A stretch of DNA of 64,000 bases, from NCBI GenBank assembly GCA_035610835.1, contig CM069445.1, positions 82,905,786 through 82,969,785 of the forward strand, in the 5' to 3' direction. Below the pieces are notes generated by a model that saw nothing but the letters and a program-made list of their open reading frames with translations, searched no databases and was not told where the DNA came from. Positions 1 through 11,043 of the stretch are shown one piece after another; within the stretch, counting starts at the first letter, position 1; each line of letters starts with the position of its first letter. Source of the stretch: Ophiura sarsii (lineage: Eukaryota; Echinodermata; Ophiuroidea; Amphilepidida; Ophiuridae). Made by a program: the position numbers and the translations under genes.

Positions 1-230
1 ACTTGCGGAGCAAACTATATGCCATATCAATGATATTTATATTGATTAAATTATATTACCATTACAAACCAATTTTATTATTAAAACGCCCAAAAAAAAC
101 CAACCTAATATTCAAATTTGAAAACTAATACCAGTGTCTCTTTAGTAAACTCGAAAAACTAAAACAATTGTGCGAACTGGTTCACATAAGCCCACTGAAG
201 CTCATCTAATAAATAATTACATAAGCTCAC

Positions 231-311
231 ACCTCGGCACGCGATAACGGCAACTGCGACTAAAGCGGTGAAACACTGACGCACTACAAGTCGGCTAATT
301 CGATTCCTCAT
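231..311 (-). CDS. Candidate first coding exon, hydrophobic N-terminus
   Basis: Reading leftwards from an ATG at 309-311, 27 codons stay open and end at a good donor (exon/GTGAGC, positions 225-230) in phase 0. The peptide starts MRNRISRLVVRQ and continues into a hydrophobic stretch (CFTALVAVAVIAC, residues 13-25). This basic-then-hydrophobic layout is that of a signal peptide or the signal anchor of a type II membrane protein such as a Golgi enzyme. The rest of the gene would lie beyond the left edge. No family can be named. The X-box/CCAAT modules at 1.1-1.3 kb lie 0.8-1 kb upstream on this strand and could be its promoter, but that is inference. A chance ORF plus a chance donor is a real alternative. 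Confidence 0.3.
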
Positions 312-1119
312 TGCAATGGAGGAATCAGTTTGAAAATTGTGCTTTCACCCCTGTCATCAAACTAGTTTGGAGGAATTAAGGGGGGGGTATAGGATGGCCG
401 GATTTCAAAATTTAGTTACTTTACAAAAAATGAGATAAGAGCACAGTGGAAAACTGCAAAGTCTTAGCTTTAAAATGCTTTTTAATTGAGTCAAATCGGA
501 TATTCAGTTCTGATGTTATGGTCACTTTAATTGACGGAATTTCGAAAATCGGAGGCGTTTTGTATTCGTTTGTGTGTAGAAAACGCTCACCCTGTGTTTT
601 TTAGCAAATTCAGTTTAAATTATATATAAATTTATCAATTGTAATGTTCTATAATTTTTTGGGTAATAATATTAAATTAATCCATTGCGCATAATTATTT
701 ATCAAATTTTTAAGTAAACGCCATTTCTTATGTATTTCTTTATTTTTTCTCACCCGGCTATATTTAAGCTCCTTATCTTTAAAATCGCGATAAAAATCCG
801 AATTTACATGCGATTTTCATCAAAATGGACTCAAAATGTGTCTAAATTCAAGCTTTACAATATATGAACAATTATTTTCATCTCATACATCAATTTATAA
901 TTTTGTAAGCAATTTTAATATTTTTGTATACGTTTCGCTTGATATCTCAAAACAAGGAAACGCGCAAACGTGCGAAACCGTAACAAACGTAACTCAAAAA
1001 CCAAAAGTCGTGTGACCATGGAAATTGGCACAAATGTTAAGCATACAGAGGCCTACAAAACTATGAAGAGTTTTTTTTAAAACGACCTTGCGTTTTTAAA
1101 TGGCGCTGCGAAATACCCT

Positions 1120-1150
1120 GATTGGCCGCTTCCCGGTTACCATGGCAACC
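1120..1150. promoter_or_regulatory. CCAAT box plus RFX X-box, module 1
   Basis: GATTGG (1120-1125, an inverted CCAAT box) is followed 9 bp later by GGTTACCATGGCAACC (1135-1150). The latter fits the RFX X-box consensus GTHNYYATRRNAAC exactly. NF-Y and RFX sites occur together in MHC class II promoters, and X-boxes mark many ciliary gene promoters. Whether this copy is functional is unknown. Confidence 0.4.
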
Positions 1151-1263
1151 GCAAAAAAAATCCGGCTTCATAGTTTTGTGCGTATTGTCCATACGCACCC
1201 ATTCCCCAAATATGGTAATTATGCGACATTTATTTATTGAGTTCTGTTCGTTGAGCTGTTTAG

Positions 1264-1298
1264 CCAATCAGAGGCCCTGCTTGGTTACCATGGCAACC
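1264..1298. promoter_or_regulatory. CCAAT box plus RFX X-box, module 2
   Basis: CCAATCA (1264-1270) is followed 12 bp later by GGTTACCATGGCAACC (1283-1298). The X-box is identical to that of module 1 and lies 148 bp downstream of it. The CCAAT box is in the opposite orientation to the one in module 1. Another exact core copy lies at 28531-28544, so the motif may also be carried by a dispersed repeat. Confidence 0.4.
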
Positions 1299-1437
1299 CG
1301 AACAAAACAAAACATGTTTTTTAAAACTAGGGGTCAGGCTTGACATTTTGGTATATAACATGTCTTAGTGGAAGTCCGGGAAAGTGGTGAAATTCAGTGT
1401 CAAACATTTGGTCATTTCAACCTATACCCCCCCCTTA

Positions 1438-2168
1438 ATAGCGCGGTCTCTATTTAGGTCCAAGATAATTAAGTAAAGATGGAGTTTGGTTTCAAAACAA
1501 GCGAGGTGCAATTGTTTAGTACAATGATGATGTTTCCTGCATTGTTATTTGACAATTCCAGTCCTAAGATTGATTAATAATGTCCATCTCGTGGTTGTCA
1601 ATCATCATTGGCAATATCACACATTTTGATCAATTTATATATATTGTTAATCATAGTCCTCAGTGGTTACTAGTTACCATGGTTACCTGATGAGGAGTCA
1701 GTCAATCCCTGCTTAATTGAATTATTCGCAAAATGTTGCCCTATTATTGCATACTGGGTAATTCATTGAATTTGTATGATTCTATTTTTTATTTTTTATT
1801 TTGTTCTGTTCTGCTCGAAAACAATAATTCATAAAATTAAATTTGCAGTATATCATATTCCATTCTAGGTCAATCTTAAGATGTTAGCGGAGTAAAACCT
1901 GTGAGAACCTATGTACCGGGGGACAATACAAGGTGGTATTATAATTCCTGTCTAATTAGAGGAAAAGTATTAAATAACTGTGCCCGCACCGTCGAACTAA
2001 AGCCAACACTACATCCCGGCATTATTACTGCAAGTATTAACAAGTTTATGTCACATGCTATTACTATACAATAAGAACAGCATCCCTATGCCCCGACCAT
2101 CATCCAAACCTTATCAATATTTTTTGAAGAATATCGTTCACTAAATGTCAAGTAGAATAAAATTACAG
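1438..2168. other. Unassigned AT-rich stretch
   Basis: No gene, tandem array or clear transposon end was seen. A degenerate X-box-like sequence (GTTACCATGGTTAC) lies near 1674. Confidence 0.4.
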
Positions 2169-2321
2169 TGTACAGCGAGAGAGCCAGTGATGTGGGAAAA
2201 GAGAAAATATATAAAATGCATGATCATGTCTACGCAAATACACATTCTGAAAGCCTAGCGCTAAGGGCCGCTGACAAGCTCATTGAAAACGTACCATTAG
2301 ATAGGGACCACTTTCTCTTTT
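2169..2321 (+). CDS. Candidate internal exon, unknown protein
   Basis: A 153-nt open segment is bounded by an AG acceptor (2167-2168) and a consensus donor, GTAAGT (2322-2327). Length is divisible by three with equal start and end phases, so it can be spliced in or out without shifting frame. The peptide is mixed and soluble-looking (for example YSERASDVGKEKIYKMHDH, then ALRAADKLIENVPLDRDHF). No family is recognised. The pyrimidine tract before the acceptor is weak, which is the main argument against it. No neighbouring exon was found. Confidence 0.25.
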
Positions 2322-3654
2322 GTAAGTTATCAGTTAGATTTTGGATACGCTTAGGTGCACGCGAGTTTGCATCAAACTGAAAAGCTACGAAAGAAATGCC
2401 TCGCTCTTTATGTTATTACGTACACATGTGACTACTTAGGACAGCGTAAGACTAGTCTTGAGTTTGGACTAAAAAGCTAGGATGAGGGGACTTTTGGTTA
2501 CTCTAAGTTCCCCAGTGATGATGCCAACGACAGCGGCGGATATGACGATGCAAGGAATGCACACTATATTTAATGGACGGCATTATTTACCTGCTGTCCG
2601 CTGCACTCGGTAAAGCCTTGTCGTAGTGTCATTTTCCTCCTTATCATTGAAACACATCATCTTTGAACTATTTATAAGCTTCACTCCTTTACACATAATA
2701 GTTATATGTTTGTGTTTCTATCTTATTCCTGAGAAATGATAAGATATATTCATCATTCTAAATTTTGTCAAAATGATTTCATTTTATGTGGAATGAAGTT
2801 GAACCTTTATCTTCTTGTTGTTCAAAATTGTCAAATATCTTCTTTTTTTTTAAATTTGAAAAAATTGTTTGAAAACGTATGTAGTTAAAACATAAATTGA
2901 CAAGTATATCTATTTAATAAACAAAAATCGATAGCAAGCTGCCAGAATCTCATCAAATTTTACCTGATTTTCCAAAAATATAACAAACAATATGGCAAAG
3001 CAACTTGTTCATTTATCACATTCGCCAAATTCAAGAAAAATAATACACAGCATTTGTACTATTCCGATCTCTGCCTCACACTAGCTACTTTGCTCAGGAC
3101 CTGTGTAAGAGATGGATGCATTAAGCACTTTACTCAGATCGTATTTTCATTTGGGCTGACCATTTCCAATTGAGTGGCCTTTTTTACTCCACTCTATATC
3201 GCCATCAATTACAGATAGATTAGGTTTTCCTCGTTCTAAAAGCAATGCCCTGAAAATGAGCAAAATCAAAGAGCCGGCACAAATCATCTCGGTCAGTTTT
3301 TATTGTTTTTCAAATGAATATCTTGTGACAGGCTAAATTGGCTTCTTGAGAAGCTGAGGCTAATTCGTTCTATGCTTGTACTGTATATACAACTTATTTT
3401 AGTTTTCTGTCAATCTTAATGTCTTGCCTTCATTTTGTTTGTATTATCCTCTATCATGGCTCTCGCATTGAGATGCATATCACCACACAATTTAGGTGCA
3501 TTTAAACGTCCTTTTAACGAATCAAAATTTAAGTTTTCTTACTAAAATTGACATTAGCTTACGACTGACAACAAATGCTACAAGTAGAAGTACCAAATTT
3601 ACTCTTGCTTGTTATACTTACCGTAGCTGTTCAGTCAAAACCGTGATGTTTTTC
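2322..3654. other. Unassigned AT-rich stretch
   Basis: I see no convincing exon, array or transposon end here. Confidence 0.4.
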
Positions 3655-3840
3655 GGGCCATTCAACATGTATAAAGTATAACTGCCCAATGGTTATCCAT
3701 TGGAGGTGCATATAGACATGTTCAGGGGCAAGAGGACTTCCAAGGTTTTGACAGATGTATTTTGGCCCTTGAACATGTTTAAAGCAGGCAGGCTAAAGGT
3801 TATACACAGAAAGTGTTACTTTATACATGCTGAAGGGCCA
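3655..3840. repeat. Compound inverted repeat, four alternating copies of one motif
   Basis: A motif of the form GGGCCwTTcAaCATGTwTAAAG occurs four times in alternating orientation: near 3655 (+), 3717 (-), 3763 (+) and 3815-3840 (-). The outer pair forms an inverted repeat of about 25 bp and the inner pair a second one. This is a foldback-type repeat with no coding content. Confidence 0.55.
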
Positions 3841-6800
3841 CATGGAGAACAGTGATGTTATGCATATCTTATTTTAAAATCATCAGACTATTTCTTGAGG
3901 CTATGCATGTATCTTGGGTTTTACTTAAAAGTTTTCATCATCCGGAAAATTAATGAAGTCACTATTTTACCTATATTACATGCATAAATGCATATAAAAA
4001 TCCCTATTTCTGTTCCGCTTTCTTGCGTGTGAGTTATAAGGGGGGAGGTCAGCCACGTTGCCCCCAACTTGTTCACCAATTATTCACGTGAATCATCTGG
4101 GGATGCTTGACAATACATTGATGGTTGCAACATCTGCTGGGGTGGTGGGTAGCAGCACTAGAAGTGAGAGTTCACTCTCAGTACATCAGTGGGACAGGTA
4201 TAACAATAATGGTTACAAATGACTAGTGATTAGTATGAGGGGGCTGGGGTAGACATGACAAGTAGGTTTGCTGTCACTGGCAGAGTAGTAAAATGGTCCA
4301 TTTGATTTATTGGCAATAACAAAGCTTAGTAGAGCAGTTTGAGGGCAGTTTACAGGTTTAGTATAGAGAAATTAGTTTCCAACTCTTTTGGGGTTTGTTT
4401 GTATGTTGGGATGTTCATTTTTTCCCCGATTGTCTGTTGTTTGTTGTATATGGAGTAAGGAACATGTTAGTTTCAGTCAAAACAAATAGTTTAAATTCAA
4501 AAAGAAATTATCATTGCCTGATTTGTTATTTTTGTTTTTAGAGACCTCAACATACTTAAATAAGACACAAGACCATAAATTCACACTTCAATCAACAAAA
4601 CAACCAACAAATTATTGTGATTAACACATTTTTCCTAGATGATCACAAAGCTAACACACACACTCTCTCAGAGTTGTCATCACAATCCTATTCCTCTGTC
4701 TATAACACACTCGCTCCATCAATCACAACTCCTTATCAAAATCATATGCTTTGGTACTACTTCAAGTAATCGCAACAGTAGATAACATGCTACGGTTAAA
4801 GAACTGCACCTGATGGTTCATTGAAGAAGAGGATTTAAGGGATTGTAACAATCAGCTTTGTTAGGGCGGGCTCAAACATGGGGCAGGGATCAAAGGCTTA
4901 ACAAACGCTGCACCCCATAAGCTTTTTCCTTCCCCTAATTAATCCACAAGACGCAACCAAAAAAGATTTAAAATTGATTAGCTATAAATAAGCTTTCACT
5001 GTATCACTATCATCAAAGGTAGGACGATAGTGCAGCAGTCCTGTTGGTATTACATCAAAGTACACACTTCAACAGCAGGATGAAATCTCTTTCCGATTTA
5101 TAATACACTTGGATTTTCACCAATAACCACACCTATATTTGGGGATTTCAAATAAATCTTCTGATCATTATCAGCTTTTTAATAATAATTCAATCCACGT
5201 TCATAATTCACTTCACCATGTTCACTACCCTATTCAGCACATCAAAAATGGCACCAAAGAAAACTCAAGTTGGTAACTTAGGCACACCCAAAAATTCATA
5301 GAAAATACTACCCTGTCTTTACAATTAATACTCAATTTAAAAACTCAAACAAAGTTGTTGTCTATCTTTATTAACCCCTGAGCACTACAAGCCTATCTAA
5401 CAATGTTTATAATATTATGGTTAATTTCAAGATATACTCATTTGAATAACCAATTGAAATACTGCTTATGAAATATTTCACACCAATCTATACCAGATAC
5501 ACAATCCTTTAAACAATGTCTCTGATTGGTGCAACAAATGATGTATCCCCCCTGAAAATCAAATGGTGCGTCCCTAAATGATGCTTCCTACTGCATCCAA
5601 GACTTCCATCACAGGTGTCAGTGTCACTCAAGTACGTACATTAAAGCCCAGAAAGAAATGTCACCAGTCTTTTTGGACAAACACCTTTTGGCGCCAGGCC
5701 ATTTATCCCTAACCAACTTCCATTCCACACACGGACATTTTATGAAAACAGCATTAAGAGAATTGATTTCAAACTTTTCTTTTTACCGTTTTCACATTGT
5801 TGACATACCGTAATATGAGGCCCTACCAATTCTGTCGGTTCAATTGCAAATTTAAAATGGCTCAACAATAATAAGTTGGATTTTTTCTATGAGAAAATAT
5901 GGATATTATTTTTATGAAATGTATGTGCTGGTACATGTGCAAATTAGGTTAATGCACTGGTTGATAATGGATGTATAACCTGAATTATAACTGAAAGGCT
6001 ACTTCAGCTCTGTACAAACGTGCAATTTTGACATCATAATGTTACATTAACACGAATAAATCCGGAAATTGAAGCAATTTTGTGCTCAGTCCCGAGCGTT
6101 GTTTAGAAAACTTGTATTTAAGTATTATTAGAATTAACTTTGAATACCTAAAAATCTGAGTGTATTGTTTTACACTTAGCAAAAAGTCGGAAAGCTCATC
6201 CCTGGGGGTAACATGAAAATGCAAACCCCACAATTTATGAACACTAAAACTTGTTAAACTAACATCTTTCAAATTATAAATCTTTGCACATGATAAATAC
6301 TCTGGATGCAAAAACAAAGGTTGTGAATTCTATTTGGTGCAAGTGTTGTAGGGGCTCTTGGCGCATTGTCAAGTACACCCGTGACTCACTGCTCGCTCTG
6401 AGTCAGGTGTGGTGTATGCAGCATAGAATGTCACACTTCGTGTATGCAAATGTATTACTCTTCGCCTGAATGTATGTAGTGTTGCTGCAGCCTAGATGTA
6501 CTATTTTAAAACATTCAAAAGGTGCTCTCCTGATCAAAGAGCTACGGTGATTTGGGCTACTTTTGGATACCTGTTGTCATGTCCCATTGTCATCAATGTT
6601 GCACAAATTGGGCTACTTTGCACCATCATCAGTCAGGGATCAGTCACCACAATTGGGCTCATAAACAGAAAAATGGTGAATGATAACACACTGCAAGTAT
6701 AAAGGTTTTTACAGGTGATATCCAAATGTAGCCAATATCGCAACCTGTTGGACACCCAAATGTGGCGTATTTTCGGACAAATATGGTCAAATTTAAGCAT

Positions 6801-9800
6801 ATTGTACATTTTTTGGCAACTGACAAATTGTGTCACACCATGTCAAAATATTGTTTGGCAACACTGATGTTCTATCTTCTCTCCACCTCTTTGGGAGATA
6901 GGCCCCCCATTCATGCTGCATGTGAGGAGTATGATGGAGGGGCCAAACTAGGGTTTTTAATGGTTATGAAGTGGAAGAAATGGAATGAATTATATTCCAG
7001 AGTGTGCTGTAAAACTAATTGACGTTGAATTATTTGAAATAAACAAAGGGTATAATTCAACAAGAACGATGAAACCTCATAGTCAGACAGTTAAACATGT
7101 TAAAGGTCCTTCAGTTCATAGTTGTAAGGAAATGGATTTGAACTAATTACCATTCCTAGAACCTGTGATCACAGGTTTTCATAGAAAGCATGCACTCCTC
7201 ACTAGTTGCATTCACTTGTCACCAAGGATATCTACTCATCTGGAAATTGCAGCCATAACGGAAGACTTTTTACAAACTTAATTATTTCGCAAACGACCGA
7301 GAACAAATATAATCTCTATAAACGTTCATATGTAGTTCATATGAATTTTTACATTAAATGGCGCCCTCTATAGTATGTCTTCAACCATGGACATCTTTAG
7401 ATATCTTCAGTTTAGTAATGTGAAGGTTTCTTTGTGTATGTCCTCCTCCCTTATATTATTAAGTGAAAGAATACCTGGGGAGGGTACTCAGTGGATCTGA
7501 GGTTTATAAGGGCGGTATGTGCCACCAAATAGGGTCACCTTTTCACATTTCTGGTAAACAGATTACCCCTTATTCTCGGGTAAATTTATGGGTTAATTAT
7601 TCATCAATTTGGGCTTTAAAGATCGCTAGTGTTAAAAAATGTAATTGGTGGTAAATATATGGATGGCAAAATGATAATTAAGTAGTAAATGTTTCAGTCA
7701 TAGTTTAAAATGGCACACCTATACCAACAACAACAAATGAGTATATTATTATTATAAGCCCCTCACAATTAATATATCACATCCCAAATTTCTGTATCAA
7801 GTCATTGCTCCCTTCTCCCTGTGCCTAAATTTAAACTGGTACTAAATGATACATGATTCTAAGACCCAAAACGAAAACTTCCTATTCAAAAACATCTATT
7901 TAATCACCACACATATTATGCAATATAACATCTCAATCATACTGCAGCAATTGAGAAAAACATGATTGGCATTAAATATTCATATGGTCTCATCCCCAAC
8001 CTTGAATGGCCTGAATGGCCGAGCACAAAGAGCAAACAACAGATCCTATATATTGAACCCCTATAGGTACAAAACATGCTTTTGTTAGGTTAGCACAGTG
8101 GGAACAATAGCAGAGGTGCCAAGCAACACACCTCTTATTATTTGTTCCCATTCACAAACACTTTATACATTCTTTCACTCTTACTTGCTTGCTAAGTTGC
8201 CACATTGTGGGGTGTGAAGCTAGATTTGTTCATTGCAACATTCTCTATTTTTGAAATTAGAAATAATTCATAATTACTAATGTATTAACAAATTGTTTGT
8301 TTTTTTGTGTGTGAGAATGAATTACCTCCTCTTCCAAATGGCTGCAGCGCATATTGGGCTTGATTGGGACTAAATGTTCGATTCAAATTCCATATTTCCT
8401 TGACTTTGAAAAGATAATATTATGATATTTCTCTTATCTAAAACTAATAAGTAAAATAGGCCAGGAAAGATGAGATGAATTTAATGAGGAAGCTAACTCT
8501 TATTTTTATTAAAATATATAAAGTATGATTCAGTGGCAAAGACGAATCCACTCATAAGTCATAGAATATCCAAGTGCTACTAATAGTAATAAGTTACAGA
8601 ACTTGTTGCCCCTTTTCTAGATATCTTAATATTCTTAATGCAAATAAAACAAAATTTGAGTTTATGAAACATGCTTCAAATATTCCAGAATATGTCTTTA
8701 CGAAACAATTCAATCCTATGGCCGGCCTTGCTTGAGTTAAATAAATTATCACACCTATGTTTGAGATCCCCATAAAATTCTTCACCTTTATGTAACAACA
8801 CACAAACTGGCAACCCCAAACCAATCTTTTTATGGGTGCTTTTGTTGACTAAGTATTACTCTGTATGCCTGGACACACACAACTCTTTTCAATAGTGGGT
8901 TAAAAGTGTTATTTGAGCGAGAAAAGGTGACCAAAAGATAATCACCACTATGATGAAATATTTGCTTCATGTACTCTAAAGAGTTGTTATTTTTGTGCAT
9001 GTCATTTGTTCACATTTGGCAAATTTTATTTAAAAATACATACAATGATTAAATTGATTCAAATTTGGGGTTAATTTAAAATTGAACCCTGTATATTTAA
9101 AAAAACATGTTTAAACTTTGCACAACTGTCTTGGAGAACTTCTTTTTTTTTAAATCATAAAAATTGTTGTGACGTAAAAATGTCCACTTTAAAAGTAACT
9201 GCCCACGTACTGGACTCACTGCAGATTGGTCAGTAAGCACTCTCGCTCAGATTTTTTAACTCGTTCTTTGGCATGGATGTATGTTTGCACATTCTCAGAT
9301 TACAGGATGTGCGAAACGTGAATTTCATGAATTTTGTTGCTGAAGACGTGACTGACAATGCAGCCGCTGCTACTCCGGCTAACACCGCTATAATAATTGC
9401 AAACCGTGGACAAAATTACATCAGAGACCATTTTCTTATATCGGTTGCATTTTATTCCTTCTCACAATTTTAAAATGACTGAACATTTATTTTCATGCTG
9501 CAGTAATTTTGTTGAATGGAATACACACACAGCAAAATACACTGTCTGCACGATTTCCCATCCCTTTCTTTTGGAAAATCAATGTTGAGACAAAAACTAA
9601 TTCAAAACAAGTTGCCTTGAAATTGAAAACATATTACTTTTTACATGCAAAGCATTTTGTTTTAAATCACTTTGGTGGTCTATTTGATGTATGCCTCCAA
9701 TTACCTGTATAATGACTGCGGTGCTAATTGTAAGAACGATAAGGGGAAACAGAGTATTTCCCTTCATTTACTCATCAAGATTAAAAATTGTATTCCTAAG

Positions 9801-10797
9801 ACAAGGCTAACACACCGTAAACCTGTCAATGTGGAATATTTAATGCTAGACAATTTTCACGCTTTTGAGAAGCAGCTACTCTACTGCAAAAGTAAAATTT
9901 TCTTTATTGTGTAAATCTATTTAATTAACATTGAGTAAGTGACTTAAACAGGGCAACTTGGTTCTAAATTGGCGAAGTGCAAAAAATATTGCTTCTACAG
10001 ATATTATGAATAGCTACCATACATGTAGTAGTACATTCACTACACATAGGATTGATAAATGGCCAAGCCTAGAGGTCAAAGTAATATGGTACCTTGTTAA
10101 TATTGCATTACTCAAAGTTATTAACCATTTCCTTTTATCATAATTCATTAGTGATAATCAACACGATATTATATTATATACCAAAATATTTTTCTAAACT
10201 CTACTGGGAGTGTAATGCCTGCCTGTCTGCAAGAATGAATGCAAAATTTGATCCACCCGGGCAACTTCCAACAGTTGATGCCAGGCGGCAACACTTGTTT
10301 GTATCCATGACAACCATATTAGGGTTGATATTCTCTTTCATTTACCCATGTCAGTACGAATTATCGCATGTGTGAACTAAATATGAGTGGTTCCATCACA
10401 CTTTTGAGGAAAGTTCTTGAGACAATCAATATCAGGCCGGCTTATTTGGCGTGTAATCTAAAGGAATGTAACAAAATAACTGACAATTACTCCAACAAAA
10501 TTGGTAAAATTGGATTGGAATAGGGGGAAAGGCAATGTGTATGTATACTGGTTTATATTCAAGTGATGTGGTCCTTTCAGTAGGACTTGTAAACAATTTT
10601 TGATGTCTAACCATGCATTCCCTATACTGAGTAATACAACCACGACCCACAGACCCATACAACTACAACAAGTGTGAAGGGCTATTTTTACACTAACCTC
10701 AAATAGACCTACAGCGTGACTACTTCACACATACGAACAGATAAGATAGATAGTCCGAGTACCCACACACAGCGGCTACTGTTTACTATACTATTCA
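3841..10797. other. Long gene-poor AT-rich stretch
   Basis: Open frames here are short and show no recognisable protein features. The only repeat end I can name is at 5541-5575, where ATGGTGCGTCCC followed by TAA matches one terminus of the MITE at 45397-45626. Confidence 0.4.
5541..5575. repeat. Solo end of the GGGACGCACC MITE family
   Basis: The segment CAAATGGTGCGTCCC followed by TAA matches the right terminus of the complete element at 45397-45626, including the flanking TAA. No partner end is visible nearby. Confidence 0.45.
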
Positions 10798-11040
10798 GTA
10801 CAAATAGGACAAGATTGTGGGAAACACTATGCCGTAGCGCCCGGTGGTGACATCCTCAAGGCCCCGCAGGGCACGCCACTCAGTGCAGTAGAAAATGTCA
10901 GACAATCAAACCTGCTCGCGCAGAAAATCCTTCCACTTGAAAGCCTAATCACAACCAAATCCCTTCCATTATCCACACCAGCAAAATATAAACCCACTAT
11001 AGCATGTGAATTGATAGTTTTGAACTTGGGATTGCGAAGT
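10798..11040 (+). CDS. Candidate internal exon, doubtful
   Basis: An open frame without any ATG runs through a locally GC-rich block. It can be bounded by an acceptor (CTATTCAG, ending 10797) and a donor (GTAAGC from 11041). The peptide includes HYAVAPGGDILKAPQGTPLS and then AVENVRQSNLLAQKILPLES. I recognise no domain. The complementary strand is also open over the GC-rich part, so the open frame may only reflect composition. An unrecognised conserved repeat is an alternative. Confidence 0.2.
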
Positions 11041-11043
11041 GGG

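Larger units (their letters stand above)
373..1437. mobile_element. Inverted-repeat element with poly-G termini at TTAA sites
   Basis: The left end reads TTAAGGGGGGGGTATAGG (from 373) and the right end is its reverse complement (about 1419-1437). Each terminal G/C run abuts a TTAA tetranucleotide. The inverted repeats are only about 18 bp. TTAA target sites are characteristic of piggyBac, but I see no transposase, and the terminal GGG run is not the usual piggyBac terminus. The interior holds the two X-box modules annotated separately. It could be a non-autonomous element or a coincidental pair of G/C-run repeats. Confidence 0.4.
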
